Below, in pieces: positions 34,670 to 43,431 of a stretch of DNA of 64,000 nucleotides (position 1 is the stretch's first letter; every line of letters begins with the position of its first letter). The notes below the pieces were generated by a model, which saw only the letters and a list, made by a program, of their open reading frames with translations, did no database searches and was not told where the DNA came from. The stretch is taken from positions 930,001 through 994,000 of the forward strand of contig NZ_JBKKJT010000001.1 in the NCBI RefSeq assembly GCF_046614675.1, given 5' to 3'. A program made the translations under genes and the position numbers. Origin of the DNA: Chryseobacterium cupriresistens. Lineage in GTDB: Bacteria > Bacteroidota > Bacteroidia > Flavobacteriales > Weeksellaceae.

Positions 34670-37264
34670 TATAAGAATTCTCCTCAAAAATATTATAAAA
34701 TTATCTCATTTGCAACATTTGTTGGTCTCCTTTATGCTTGTAGTACGACAAAAAAAGTTCCTGACGGCGAATATCTGCTTACCAAGAACAATTTAGAGTT
34801 CGAGGATAAGAAAGTATTTTTCGATGAGGAACTTAAAGATTATATTCAGCAGAAGCCCAATAAAAAGCAGTTTCTTTTCATGCCATTAAGTCTCCTTCTG
34901 TACAATATGGCGGATCCGAAATACGACACCATACTTAATGAATATATGACCTATCCCGGTGAGATGAGAAATCAGAAGCTGAGAGATTCTTTATTCCTTA
35001 AATATAATATGAAAAGCAGTGTCGGAAAAAGTCTTCTTTTCGACCGTTTACTGCACAACTGGGGAACACCGCCGGTTATTCTTGATCAGACAAGAAGTGA
35101 AAAAAGTGCTGAATCTATCAAGAAAAGACTTACCTACAGGGGATATTGGGATGCTGATGTCAATTTTAAACATACACTGGATTCAGCTTCCAAAAAAGCA
35201 TCGGTTAATTATTCCATCAAACATAATGATCCTACACGTATCAAGGATTACTTCTATAATATTCCGGATCAGGGGATCAAAGGGTATTACAACTATAATC
35301 TGAACAGAAGTCTTGTAAGATCCGGACAGATCCTTGACCAGACCGTTCTGGAAAGAGAGGTTACCAGAATCACCGATCTGATGAGAGAGTTTGGTTTCTA
35401 CAGGTTCAATGCTTCCAATGATGAAGTTTATTTCGTTGCAGATTCCCTTAAAAGTAGAAAACAGGTTCCTTTAACCCTGGAAATTCATAAAGATTCTCTG
35501 GATACTCCCTATAAAATAGCCACTTTTGGAAATATTGACGTTGCTATTGTGGATGAACCCGGTGATTATCCTAAAAATACCAAAAAAGACAGCTTAAGGA
35601 GAATAAGATTTCATACGATGAATGACAAATACAAACTTTCATCGGTTTGGAGAGCGATTATTCCGGACAGTAAAAAGGTTTTTGACCAAACGAAACTGGA
35701 CGTAACCAAGAGAAATCTTTTATCGATGAATAACTTCAGCATCGTTAAAGCGAGAGACTCACTGAGACAAGGCGGAATGACCTCTCCTAACGACAGTATT
35801 GTTGATGTTTTGTATGTACTGAAACCACTTCCGAAATACGAACTTAAAGTGGGAACAGATATTAACTATTCTCAGGTTTTAAACCTGGGGATCTCTCCTT
35901 CTGTGGACCTTACCACCCGAAATGTTTTTAGAGGAGCGGAAAACCTTTCTACCAGTCTTTCAGGAACATTTGGTTCTATCAGAAGTACAAAAGATATCAG
36001 TAAAAGAGTTGCAGCCTACGAAATATCGGCTCAGGCATCCCTGAACTTCCCAAGACTGCTGCTTCCTTTTAATTATTATAAATTCATTCCAAAACGATAC
36101 ACACCTACATCATCTATTTTGCTGGGGGCGTCGATACAGAACAACATCGGTTTGGGAAGGTTGATTTTCAATACGGGACTGAATTATCAGGCAAGTGTTA
36201 ATGATCAGGTGTATCACAAGCTTACTTTATTCAATACTCAGGTCAGTCTGACAAAAAATAAAGATGCGTACTATGACTACTTTGTGAATGACGGAAGGGT
36301 AAAAGATGAAGTTTTCGGAAATTATTTTATGTTTAGCCCGGAAACCGCGCAGACCGGACAAGATTACAAAGATGGAAAACTGAATGTAGATGAAGTTTCC
36401 AAAATGATTATTGAGAACGATGCTTACCGTGGAAGTCTTAATCAGCAGGGAAGAGATCTTTTAACGGCCTTTACCGGAACATTGGTCAACAAAGACAGAC
36501 AGACCCAAGATGTCCTTATCTCTTCTATGATCTATAATTTTGTTTATAGTGAAATTGGAAAAAAGGAATATCCAAATGCCTTTTATTTTAACGGAAAAGT
36601 TGAGCTTGCGGGAAATATATTGAGTATATTCAATAAAAAGGATAACGGCGGAGGTATTGTTACCGGCCCGCAAGGAACTATTTTCGGACTGCCTTACGCA
36701 CAGTTTGTAAAATTTGATATTGATACAAGAAAATATTTCAAGTTTAACGGAAACCAGACATTGGTGCTGCGCCAGTTTATCGGAGTTGGAATACCTTACG
36801 GAAACTCTCAGGATATGCCCATCATCAAGTCTTATTTCAACGGAGGTTCCAACGATATCAGAGCCTGGGTAGCCTTTGGAGGATTAGGTCCTGCAGATTC
36901 CCAGGTGGATGAAAGAGTTCGTACCTATATGACAGACAATCTAAAGCTTACCACTAATATTGAATATCGAATTCCTTTCAATAAAACTTATGAAGGCGCT
37001 TTATTTACCGATATCGGAAATACATGGAGTCTTCGTAACTATAACGATGGATATGGAGATGAATTTAAGTTCGGTAAGTTCTGGAAACAGGTGGGTATCG
37101 GAAGTGGATTCGGATTAAGATTAAATATTGCTTATGTAACGGCGAGAATTGACCTTGCGTATAAGATCTATGACCCGAATAAACCTGAAGGCGACCGATG
37201 GAGATTCAAATTCATCCAGCCTTTCAAACCAACAGTTAATATCGCGTTCGGATATCCTTTCTAA
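34655..37264 (+). CDS. tamL: TamL: BamA/TamA-family outer-membrane assembly lipoprotein
   Basis: 869-residue Omp85-family protein with a lipoprotein signal (FVGLLYAC, Cys29), the mark of the Bacteroidota TamL variant of TamA. POTRA-like domains span roughly residues 40-400 (for example TYRGYWDADVNFKHT and TDLMREFGFYRFNASND). A C-terminal 16-strand barrel follows, with the lid-lock GGSNDIRAWVAFGGLGP motif near 730 and a terminal beta-signal ending NIAFGYPF. It inserts outer-membrane proteins together with TamB. No tamB gene is adjacent, which is unusual but not unique. Confidence 0.93.
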   Translation: MSCKHYKNSPQKYYKIISFATFVGLLYACSTTKKVPDGEYLLTKNNLEFEDKKVFFDEELKDYIQQKPNKKQFLFMPLSLLLYNMADPKYDTILNEYMTYPGEMRNQKLRDSLFLKYNMKSSVGKSLLFDRLLHNWGTPPVILDQTRSEKSAESIKKRLTYRGYWDADVNFKHTLDSASKKASVNYSIKHNDPTRIKDYFYNIPDQGIKGYYNYNLNRSLVRSGQILDQTVLEREVTRITDLMREFGFYRFNASNDEVYFVADSLKSRKQVPLTLEIHKDSLDTPYKIATFGNIDVAIVDEPGDYPKNTKKDSLRRIRFHTMNDKYKLSSVWRAIIPDSKKVFDQTKLDVTKRNLLSMNNFSIVKARDSLRQGGMTSPNDSIVDVLYVLKPLPKYELKVGTDINYSQVLNLGISPSVDLTTRNVFRGAENLSTSLSGTFGSIRSTKDISKRVAAYEISAQASLNFPRLLLPFNYYKFIPKRYTPTSSILLGASIQNNIGLGRLIFNTGLNYQASVNDQVYHKLTLFNTQVSLTKNKDAYYDYFVNDGRVKDEVFGNYFMFSPETAQTGQDYKDGKLNVDEVSKMIIENDAYRGSLNQQGRDLLTAFTGTLVNKDRQTQDVLISSMIYNFVYSEIGKKEYPNAFYFNGKVELAGNILSIFNKKDNGGGIVTGPQGTIFGLPYAQFVKFDIDTRKYFKFNGNQTLVLRQFIGVGIPYGNSQDMPIIKSYFNGGSNDIRAWVAFGGLGPADSQVDERVRTYMTDNLKLTTNIEYRIPFNKTYEGALFTDIGNTWSLRNYNDGYGDEFKFGKFWKQVGIGSGFGLRLNIAYVTARIDLAYKIYDPNKPEGDRWRFKFIQPFKPTVNIAFGYPF

Positions 37265-37878
37265 TCCGGAGAAACGCCTAAAATAAAATAGACTACAGCA
37301 ATCACACGGGCGAGGATTTCCCTCGTCTGGTTTCTGTAGAAACTCTCGGGTTTTGTGACATCCTGCGCATCAAATCCCAAAGCATTCATATCATTATTTC
37401 TTGCAAAAAACAATGCTCTCAGGTTGTGATATCCCTGAGATACAATGATGACATTCTTCTTCTTATAAACATCCTTACAACGAAGAATACTTTTATAGGT
37501 ATTAAAACCTTTAGGATCTTCCACAATAATATCTTCAGGCACACCTTCCTGATTGATCAGATAGTTTTTCATTGCTCCCGGTTCGTTATAACCTTTGCTT
37601 TTTTCCCCGCTTACTATAATTTTCTTGATTTTCCCATGATGGTAAAGAAGGGCAGTCGCATCCATTCTTTTGGTGAAATAAGGGTTTGATTTTCCTGATC
37701 TCATTTTTGGAGATGTCCCCAGAACCAGTGCAATTTCCCTTGGCGGAATTTTTGAGATTTTGGTATAAGTTCTTCCGTTGGTAAGCCCGAAAACCCACAC
37801 ATTACAGAAGCATATCATCAGAATTCCCAATTCCAGTGATATAAATCCAAGGTTAAATATGTTCCTAATAATTCTCAA
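37261..37878 (-). CDS. SanA/ElyC/YdcF-like membrane protein (DUF218)
   Basis: 205 residues with one N-terminal transmembrane helix and a DUF218 domain: PPREIALVLGTSPKM, GKIKKIIVSGEKSKGYNEPGAMKNYLI, DPKGFNTYKSILRCKDVY and VIIVSQGYHNLRALFFARN. It resembles SanA, linked in E. coli to envelope integrity and vancomycin exclusion at high temperature. Its 5' end overlaps the preceding reductase gene by 4 bp (ATGA) and its 3' end overlaps the convergent tamL stop by 4 bp. Confidence 0.87.
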   Translation of the reverse strand: MRIIRNIFNLGFISLELGILMICFCNVWVFGLTNGRTYTKISKIPPREIALVLGTSPKMRSGKSNPYFTKRMDATALLYHHGKIKKIIVSGEKSKGYNEPGAMKNYLINQEGVPEDIIVEDPKGFNTYKSILRCKDVYKKKNVIIVSQGYHNLRALFFARNNDMNALGFDAQDVTKPESFYRNQTREILARVIAVVYFILGVSPD

Positions 37879-38999
37879 CTAAGATCAAAGTTAAGCTTTA
37901 TTTTTTTACTTTTCACAATAGACATACAAGCTAAAATATGTCCCTGCTCCTCCTCTTTTTCGGTAAGATACTCATTCTCCAGCAGTTCTACTTCCCCTTC
38001 TTCCAGAGAACATTCACAGCTTCCACAGATCCCAGACTTACAGGAATAAGGAACAGGGAATTTCTGCATCAAAAGCTGCTGTAAGATTTTATCCTTATTA
38101 TCAGACAGATAAGTGGTATATTTCTTTCCAAGCATGGTAAATTCAACCTCTATATTTTCAATAAGAGGAAATTCTTTTTCCACAGGATAAATATCGTCAT
38201 TAAATTCTTCAAAAAGTTCAAAATGGATATTCTTTTTCGGAATTCCGTGATGATAGCAGGCATTAGCCAAAGTTTTGATCATTTCACCTTTTCCACAGAT
38301 CAGCACTTCGTCTACAGCATCCCAGATTGTAGATTCCTCGTCTGTATCATCCAAATGAAGGATCTGATTGATGATAAGATTCAGCTTTTTTTCATCAAGT
38401 CTTCCATAAAAAAACTGATCTGCCGTTTTCTCCTGAGAAAAAAAGTAAAATATCTGAAGTCTGTCACCACATGTTCTGGCAAGATTATCCAGCTGTTCGC
38501 GATAGGCTAAATCTTCTGAACTTTTATTTCCAAAAAATAAGAACAGCCGTGTTCTGGGTTCGTTGTGGAGAATATTTTTAAAATGACTCAAAATGGGCGT
38601 AATCCCAATACCAGCAGCAAAAGCAACAATAGTTCTGAATTCGCTGGGCTTGGATACAATGGTAAATCTTCCGGCAGGTTCACTTACCCACAGTTCATCA
38701 CCTTCGTTATAATTCTGAAATAACTGAGAACTCGCTCCTTCAGATGAATTCACCTTTATCCCCAGACATATTTTCCCTTCATAAGGAGCCGAAGTCATTG
38801 AATAATCATTAATAACCTCCTTCCCATGTGATTGAAATCGTATACTGACGAATTGCCCGGCTTCAAACCTGAAATTTTCTCTTAAATTCTCAGGAATATC
38901 AAACTCCAGAGAAAAAGTATTTTTGGTCAGCTCTTCCTTTTTCGCTATTTTTAACGGATGAAACTGTATCAGTTTCCCTTTATAGATTTGTTGTTCCAT
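37875..38999 (-). CDS. Ferredoxin-type NAD(P)H oxidoreductase with C-terminal 2Fe-2S domain (PaaE-like)
   Basis: 374-residue modular electron-transfer protein. The FAD domain (FEAGQFVSIRF, YSMTSAP) occupies about 20-110 and the NAD(P)-binding domain (AFAAGIGITPILSH) about 120-270. The plant-type ferredoxin domain has cluster cysteines in CKSGICGSCEC plus a later ACMS. The domain order matches PaaE of phenylacetyl-CoA epoxidase and related reductases. No oxygenase partner or paaABCD genes are in the window, so its acceptor is unknown. Confidence 0.9.
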   Translation of the reverse strand: MEQQIYKGKLIQFHPLKIAKKEELTKNTFSLEFDIPENLRENFRFEAGQFVSIRFQSHGKEVINDYSMTSAPYEGKICLGIKVNSSEGASSQLFQNYNEGDELWVSEPAGRFTIVSKPSEFRTIVAFAAGIGITPILSHFKNILHNEPRTRLFLFFGNKSSEDLAYREQLDNLARTCGDRLQIFYFFSQEKTADQFFYGRLDEKKLNLIINQILHLDDTDEESTIWDAVDEVLICGKGEMIKTLANACYHHGIPKKNIHFELFEEFNDDIYPVEKEFPLIENIEVEFTMLGKKYTTYLSDNKDKILQQLLMQKFPVPYSCKSGICGSCECSLEEGEVELLENEYLTEKEEEQGHILACMSIVKSKKIKLNFDLS

Positions 39000-39032
39000 A
39001 ACTTCAATTCAAAAATAGATAAAAAATAATTT

Positions 39033-39593
39033 ATGAAGAAGATAATTTTTTCCACGTTACTTCTTACTGCACTCTACAGCTGTAAAAAAGAAGGTCAGAA
39101 ATCTGAAAATATCGCAGCTGCAGATTCTGTTTCTGTATCTCAAACTGCAGAGGCAGAAGGAAGTACCGCTATTCCCAAAGAACTTTCTCCTGAAAACGTA
39201 AGCCAGCATTTGGCAAAAAATAATGATACGTTATATGTAACCAACTTTTTTGCAACCTGGTGTGGCCCATGTATCAGAGAAATTCCAAGCTTTAAAAGTA
39301 AAATGGAGGAATTGAAAGGAAAACCTGTAAAGTTCACTTTCGTCAACCTTGATGATAAGGCAGATTGGGCTGGTGCTGTTAAGAATTTTGCTGCAGAAAA
39401 TAAATTGGGAGGCAGCATTATATTACTGGATGGACAAAAATTAGATCCAAACTTCTTTCACAACAACTTCAAACAATGGGACGGAGGTTCTATCCCTTTT
39501 ACTTTCATGAGAAAAGGTGATAAAACCGACGAATATCTGGGAATGATGACGGAAGATGTATTGAATTCTAAAATCGATTCTTTCCTAAAATAA
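39033..39593 (+). CDS. TlpA-like thioredoxin-fold lipoprotein
   Basis: 186 residues with a lipobox LYSC (Cys16) and a thioredoxin fold carrying the redox-active WCGPC in NFFATWCGPCIREIPSF (about residue 75) and the cis-proline loop GSIPFTF near 160. It should be an envelope thiol reductant, for example for cytochrome c maturation or haem transfer. It is 23 bp upstream of the iron ABC permease gene, so the two may share a transcript. Confidence 0.9.
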   Translation: MKKIIFSTLLLTALYSCKKEGQKSENIAAADSVSVSQTAEAEGSTAIPKELSPENVSQHLAKNNDTLYVTNFFATWCGPCIREIPSFKSKMEELKGKPVKFTFVNLDDKADWAGAVKNFAAENKLGGSIILLDGQKLDPNFFHNNFKQWDGGSIPFTFMRKGDKTDEYLGMMTEDVLNSKIDSFLK

Positions 39594-39616
39594 ATAGACT
39601 GAACTCTTTCTGAATC

Positions 39617-40588
39617 ATGTCAAAAAGATTTAAAATCCTGTGTTTATTATTCGTGATTGCCATTATTGCAAGCGCAATTATTAATCTGAACACAGGATTT
39701 TTAAGTTTAAGCTTCCAGGATTTCTTTCAGGATTCCGCTCAGAATCAAATTGCTGAAATCCGTATCAACCGTGTTCTGGTGATGATGCTGGCTGGAATAT
39801 CCATTCCCACTTCAGGTTTTCTGATGCAGGAATATTTTCAAAATCCACTGGCAGGGCCTGATATATTAGGGATAACATCGGTCGCCAGTTTATCGGTTGC
39901 TTTTTATATTTTCTTTTCCCATACTATTTCCCTTCCTGAATTTTTACAGAATAGTTTTCTCAGCTTATCAGCTATTGGAGGCAGCTTACTGTTGATGTTG
40001 GTACTCCTCTCTATGTCCAATAGATTTCAGGACAAATCATATCTTATTATTTTCGGGTTTTTGGTATCTGCTTTTGCCGGTGCCATTGTATCTCTGTTGC
40101 AATTTTATGCGGAAAACCAGAGTCTGAAAAATTATATTTTATGGTCTTTCGGAGCGAATAATATGGTAACGAGGAATCAGATCTATGTACTTTCCATCCT
40201 TGTTTTAATCGGTATGTTGATCTGCTTCAGAGCGATAAAACCACTCATTGGAAATTCTCTGGGCAATTCCTATGCACAAAGTTTAGGGGTCAATCTGAAA
40301 CAGCTGAAACTCTTAATCATAGTAGCATCTTCCCTCCTATCTGCTTCTGTTACTGCATTTTTAGGACCTATTCTGTTTATTGGAATCATTGTGCCACACT
40401 TTTGCAGACTTGTTTATAATCCATCCAGATTATGGCAGCAATGGATTCTTAATATGTTTCTGGGAATGCTGATTATGTTATTTTTCTCTGTCATTGCAGA
40501 AAAAACACAGATTCCTTTGAATGTGATAAGCTCTGTATTCGGAATTCCTGTGATTCTGATGATGCTATTGAAACAGAATAAAGTGTGA
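39617..40588 (+). CDS. FecCD-family ABC transporter permease (iron-siderophore/haem type)
   Basis: 323-residue inner-membrane permease with about ten helices. It has the family signature FLGPILFIGIIVPHFCRL and the opening segments ISIPTSGFLMQEYFQNPLAGPDILGITS. It would transport an iron chelate, haem or cobalamin. Its ATPase lies 1.25 kb downstream, beyond a repeat-rich cassette with a GxxExxY gene and a second, partial copy of this gene's 3' end. No substrate-binding protein gene is adjacent. Confidence 0.93.
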   Translation: MSKRFKILCLLFVIAIIASAIINLNTGFLSLSFQDFFQDSAQNQIAEIRINRVLVMMLAGISIPTSGFLMQEYFQNPLAGPDILGITSVASLSVAFYIFFSHTISLPEFLQNSFLSLSAIGGSLLLMLVLLSMSNRFQDKSYLIIFGFLVSAFAGAIVSLLQFYAENQSLKNYILWSFGANNMVTRNQIYVLSILVLIGMLICFRAIKPLIGNSLGNSYAQSLGVNLKQLKLLIIVASSLLSASVTAFLGPILFIGIIVPHFCRLVYNPSRLWQQWILNMFLGMLIMLFFSVIAEKTQIPLNVISSVFGIPVILMMLLKQNKV

Positions 40589-40797
40589 TTTTTTTGTTGG
40601 ATAAACGCAAAGGCGCAAAAAACTTTTAAAAATTTTATATTTTTAAGACGCAAAGATTTTATCTCCGATAAAATTGAGCACCTCATATTCTAAACAAAAA
40701 ATTTCTCCAATATCTTGCTGAAAATCTTCGATTTTATCGCGCCTTAAAATATTACACAAAATATTAAAAGCCTTTGCGTCTTCGCGTTTACCCAACA
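40444..40797 (+). repeat. Duplicated block, copy 1 (permease 3' end plus palindromic element)
   Basis: 354 bp comprising the last 145 bp of the permease gene and the complete element B. The same block recurs at 40909-41260. Copy 1 is in frame with, and ends, the functional permease gene. Confidence 0.85.
40596..40796. repeat. Palindromic repeat element, full copy B
   Basis: 201 bp bounded by 23-bp terminal inverted repeats. Left is 40596-40618 (GTTGGATAAACGC...), right is 40774-40796 (...GCGTTTACCCAAC); they match at 20 of 23 positions. Inside, a second inverted pair is formed by AAGACGCAAAGATTTTATC and GATTTTATCGCGCCTTAA. The element could fold into a long nested hairpin. Confidence 0.85.
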
Positions 40798-40908
40798 GAC
40801 TTCCTAATAAACTTAATATTATAGTTTTGAAATGTTGATAAGTACATACTTACATCTATTATACTTATCTAACAATTCATATATTTAAGCTCAACTATGC
40901 TAGGAATA

Positions 40909-41260
40909 GATTCTTGATATGTTTCTGGGAATGCTGATTATGTTATTTTTCTCTGTCATTGCCGAAAAAACACAGATTCCTCTGAATGTGATAAGCTCTG
41001 TATTCGGAATTCCTGTGATTCTGATGATGCTGTTGAAACAGAATAAGAGGTAGCTTTTTTGTTGGATAAACGCAAAGACGCAATAAAAATGAGTTTGACA
41101 TTGTTTTAAGGCGCAAAGATTTTATCTCCGATAAAATTGAACACCTCATATTCTAAACAAAAAATTTCTCCAATACCTTGCTGAAAATCTTCGATTTTCT
41201 CGCGCCTTAAAATATTACACAAAATATTAAAAGCCTTTGCGTCTTCGCGTTTACCCAACA
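40909..41260 (+). repeat. Duplicated block, copy 2 (permease 3' end fragment plus element)
   Basis: 352 bp matching 40444-40797. The coding part preserves the permease reading frame up to its own stop codon. Internal differences are silent except one, a substitution pattern of selection rather than neutral decay. It is not an expressed gene. Confidence 0.85.
41061..41259. repeat. Palindromic repeat element, full copy C
   Basis: 199 bp, nearly identical to copy B, from GTTGGATAAACGC to GCGTTTACCCAAC. It is part of duplicated block copy 2 and lies about 100 bp upstream of the GxxExxY gene. Confidence 0.85.
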
Positions 41261-41360
41261 TTTCGCATCAATAGGCATACTATGTTCCAAAATCATTAGT
41301 AACAGTCTTTGTAATTATTAAGCAACTATTCATATATTTAAGTCCAACAAAACACCACAA

Positions 41361-41738
41361 ATGACAGAAAATGAATTATCAAAAGTAGTTTTTGAAACAG
41401 GTTTAAAGATTCACAGAAAACTTGGAGCAGGATTATTTGAGCATGTGTACGAAGAATGCATGTTCTATGAGTTAACAAAAGCAGGATTTTTAGTAGAAAA
41501 GCAAAAGCTACTTCCAATCATTTATGAAGATTTGAAAATAGAGAACGCTTTCAGACTCGATATGATTATTGAAAACAAAGTAATTCTGGAAATAAAAACA
41601 GTTGAGTATATATCACCTACTCATAAAGCGCAGCTTTTAACTTACTTAAAAATGACAAACTGTAAATTGGGATTATTACTTAACTTTCAATCTGATGTCT
41701 TCAAAAACGGAGTAACAAGAATTGTGAACAACTTATAA
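41361..41738 (+). CDS. GxxExxY protein
   Basis: 125-residue protein of the GxxExxY family (PDDEXK-like fold). The name-giving motif is in LGAGLFEHVYEECM near residue 23. Nuclease-fold landmarks follow: FRLDMIIENKVILEIKTVEYISPTHKAQLLTYLK and a C-terminal GLLLNFQSDVFKNGVTRIVNN. The fold suggests nucleic-acid binding or cleavage, but activity and role are not established. The gene stands alone inside an otherwise typical iron ABC operon, bracketed by copies of the palindromic element, as if inserted as a cassette. Confidence 0.9.
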   Translation: MTENELSKVVFETGLKIHRKLGAGLFEHVYEECMFYELTKAGFLVEKQKLLPIIYEDLKIENAFRLDMIIENKVILEIKTVEYISPTHKAQLLTYLKMTNCKLGLLLNFQSDVFKNGVTRIVNNL

Positions 41739-41772
41739 AATAAAACATGATAAAAATTTGACAAAGTCAAAT

Positions 41773-41830
41773 TCCTTGCGTCTTAAAACATTATTTTTGT
41801 AAAAAACTTTGCGTCTTCGCGAAAACGAAC
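41773..41830. repeat. Palindromic repeat element, right-half copy D
   Basis: 58 bp matching only the right part of the element: CCTTGCGTCTTAAAA and TTTGCGTCTTCGCG, ending AACGAAC. It lies directly between the GxxExxY gene and the ATPase gene. Confidence 0.7.
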
Positions 41831-41836
41831 AAAAAC

Positions 41837-42760
41837 ATGCATCTACAGATCAAACAGGCAAATATCGGCTACAATACCCCATTAATCTCCAATGCCAATG
41901 CAGATTTAAAGCTTGGTGATGTATGCCTGCTGATTGGTAATAACGGTGTAGGAAAAACAACATTAATCAAATCTATCCTGCATCAGCTCCCTTTGCTGAA
42001 TGGAGAAATTTCTATTAATGAAAAAAATGTAAAAAATCTTTCGGTAAAAGAGATTGCGCAGAATATTGCCATTGTCTTTTCAAAGTCAGTTATTCCGCAG
42101 CATTATACCGTTGAAGATCTTATTTCTCTCGGAAAGTATATCTACTATCCTTTTTATTTTGAACTCAAAAAAGAAGATCGCGAAGAGGTTGGTCATATTA
42201 TTGAAGAACTGGATCTGAATCAGTACAGATATACTCTTTTGAAAAACCTTTCTGACGGAAATCTTCAAAAAGCATTTATCGGACGGGCTATCACCCAAAA
42301 TTCGCCTATTATCATTCTGGATGAGCCTACTACCCATCTGGATGAAAAAAATAAAATCATCATTCTAAAAACCCTGAGAAAGCTGGCTAAGGAACAAAAC
42401 AAACTTATCCTGTTTTCCTCCCACGACTGGCGCCTTGCCAAAGAGTTTGCGGACAAAATATGGTATGTAAAGGAGAATCATCTGTATTCGGGAATTGTTG
42501 AGGACATTTTGCTTCAGCATGATGAACTTACCAATGCTTCCTTATTTCAAATCAGTGAGACCTTTATTCCGCCATTTATTTCTGCACCTCAGTTTCATAA
42601 GGAAATGCTGTATTCTCTGCTTCAAAAAAACTTCCAAAAAGACCTGTCTGACTTGAATTTCGAATTTCAGAACCCATTTTGGGTAATTACTAAGGATTCC
42701 GCCATCTATCAATGTGAATCTTTTGAAGAAATCATCAATTTAGTCTCAAACATTCATTAA
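41837..42760 (+). CDS. ABC transporter ATP-binding protein (FecE/FhuC-type)
   Basis: 307-residue ATPase energising the upstream FecCD-type permease. Walker A is GNNGVGKTT (near residue 35), the signature region NLSDGNLQKAFIGRA, Walker B IIILDEPTTHLD, and the H-loop histidine in SSHDW. The LSDGN signature departs from LSGGQ, as often in this subfamily. After about residue 230 there is a long extension not needed for the ATPase core. Confidence 0.92.
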   Translation: MHLQIKQANIGYNTPLISNANADLKLGDVCLLIGNNGVGKTTLIKSILHQLPLLNGEISINEKNVKNLSVKEIAQNIAIVFSKSVIPQHYTVEDLISLGKYIYYPFYFELKKEDREEVGHIIEELDLNQYRYTLLKNLSDGNLQKAFIGRAITQNSPIIILDEPTTHLDEKNKIIILKTLRKLAKEQNKLILFSSHDWRLAKEFADKIWYVKENHLYSGIVEDILLQHDELTNASLFQISETFIPPFISAPQFHKEMLYSLLQKNFQKDLSDLNFEFQNPFWVITKDSAIYQCESFEEIINLVSNIH

Positions 42761-42786
42761 TACTTGATTTTCTTTGATTTATCCAT

Positions 42787-42806
42787 ATACTATGCATGCA
42801 TAGTAT
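42787..42806. promoter_or_regulatory. MarR operator 1
   Basis: Perfect 20-bp palindrome with core TATGCATGCATA flanked by ATAC / GTAT. Its centre lies 83 bp from that of operator 2, about eight helical turns. Confidence 0.8.
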
Positions 42807-42862
42807 TATGCTAATCATACAATTTAATCCGTTTATTTACAGCCCATTAACAAAATTTAACG

Positions 42863-42896
42863 TTAATAAATATTATGCATGCATAATATTTATTAA
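42863..42896. promoter_or_regulatory. MarR operator 2, overlapping the promoter
   Basis: Perfect 34-bp palindrome with the same TATGCATGCATA core, extended by matching TTAATAAAT arms. It covers the -33 region and abuts the -7 box TAAATTTG at 42894-42901, so a bound dimer would block polymerase. Confidence 0.82.
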
Positions 42897-42901
42897 ATTT
42901 G
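42894..42901 (+). promoter_or_regulatory. -7 box of the marR-fad operon
   Basis: TAAATTTG fits TAnnTTTG, 21 bp before the ATG at 42923, and overlaps the right end of operator 2. Confidence 0.6.
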
Positions 42902-42922
42902 GGTAAAACCATTGGCGCAAAA

Positions 42923-43378
42923 ATGATGGATCATAATAAGGAAAAAATAGAAAACGTAGATTTAATTTTAAAGCAGACCTGGTTGGCTGTTTCTAAAATG
43001 TACACAGAATTAGCCCAGGAACATGATTCCACAGCGGTACAGGCACTCACACTTTTAAAAATAGATCCTAAAGAAGGAACCCGAAGTACGAATCTTGGAC
43101 CTAAGATGGCTATTGAACCTACTTCATTAACAAGAATTATCAAACTTCTTGAAGATAACGGATACATCTATAAGGAGAAAACCACCACTGATAAAAGAGA
43201 GGTGATCATCAAACTTACAGACAAAGGATTAAACTCCAGAAATATGTCTAAGGAAGTCGTTGTGAATTTCAACAAGAAGGTGATGGAAAAAATTTCTCCG
43301 GAAAAACTGGAGGCTTTCAAGGATGTGATGGGTGAAATCATGAAAATAGCAAACGAATTATTAAATAACAGAAAATAA
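42923..43378 (+). CDS. MarR-family regulator of the fatty-acid oxidation operon
   Basis: 151-152-residue winged-helix regulator: dimerisation helix DLILKQTWLAVSKMYTELAQEHD, recognition helix MAIEPTSLTRIIKLLEDNGYIYKE and wing KTTTDKREVIIKLTDKG. The start is one of two consecutive ATGs at 42923/42926; a TTG further upstream lies too close to the -7 box. Two palindromic operators precede it, so autorepression is likely. It is the first gene before fadJ, fadA and acyl-CoA dehydrogenase, probably sensing an acyl-CoA. Confidence 0.92.
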   Translation: MMDHNKEKIENVDLILKQTWLAVSKMYTELAQEHDSTAVQALTLLKIDPKEGTRSTNLGPKMAIEPTSLTRIIKLLEDNGYIYKEKTTTDKREVIIKLTDKGLNSRNMSKEVVVNFNKKVMEKISPEKLEAFKDVMGEIMKIANELLNNRK

Positions 43379-43431
43379 ATTATGATGAAGCCTTCGGGTT
43401 CATATCATCTTATACAAATAAAAATTTACAT

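Noticed and set aside
40414..41149. Two similar minus-strand frames with the same N-terminus
   Set aside because: They are antisense products of the duplicated permease end and repeat element, not a gene family.
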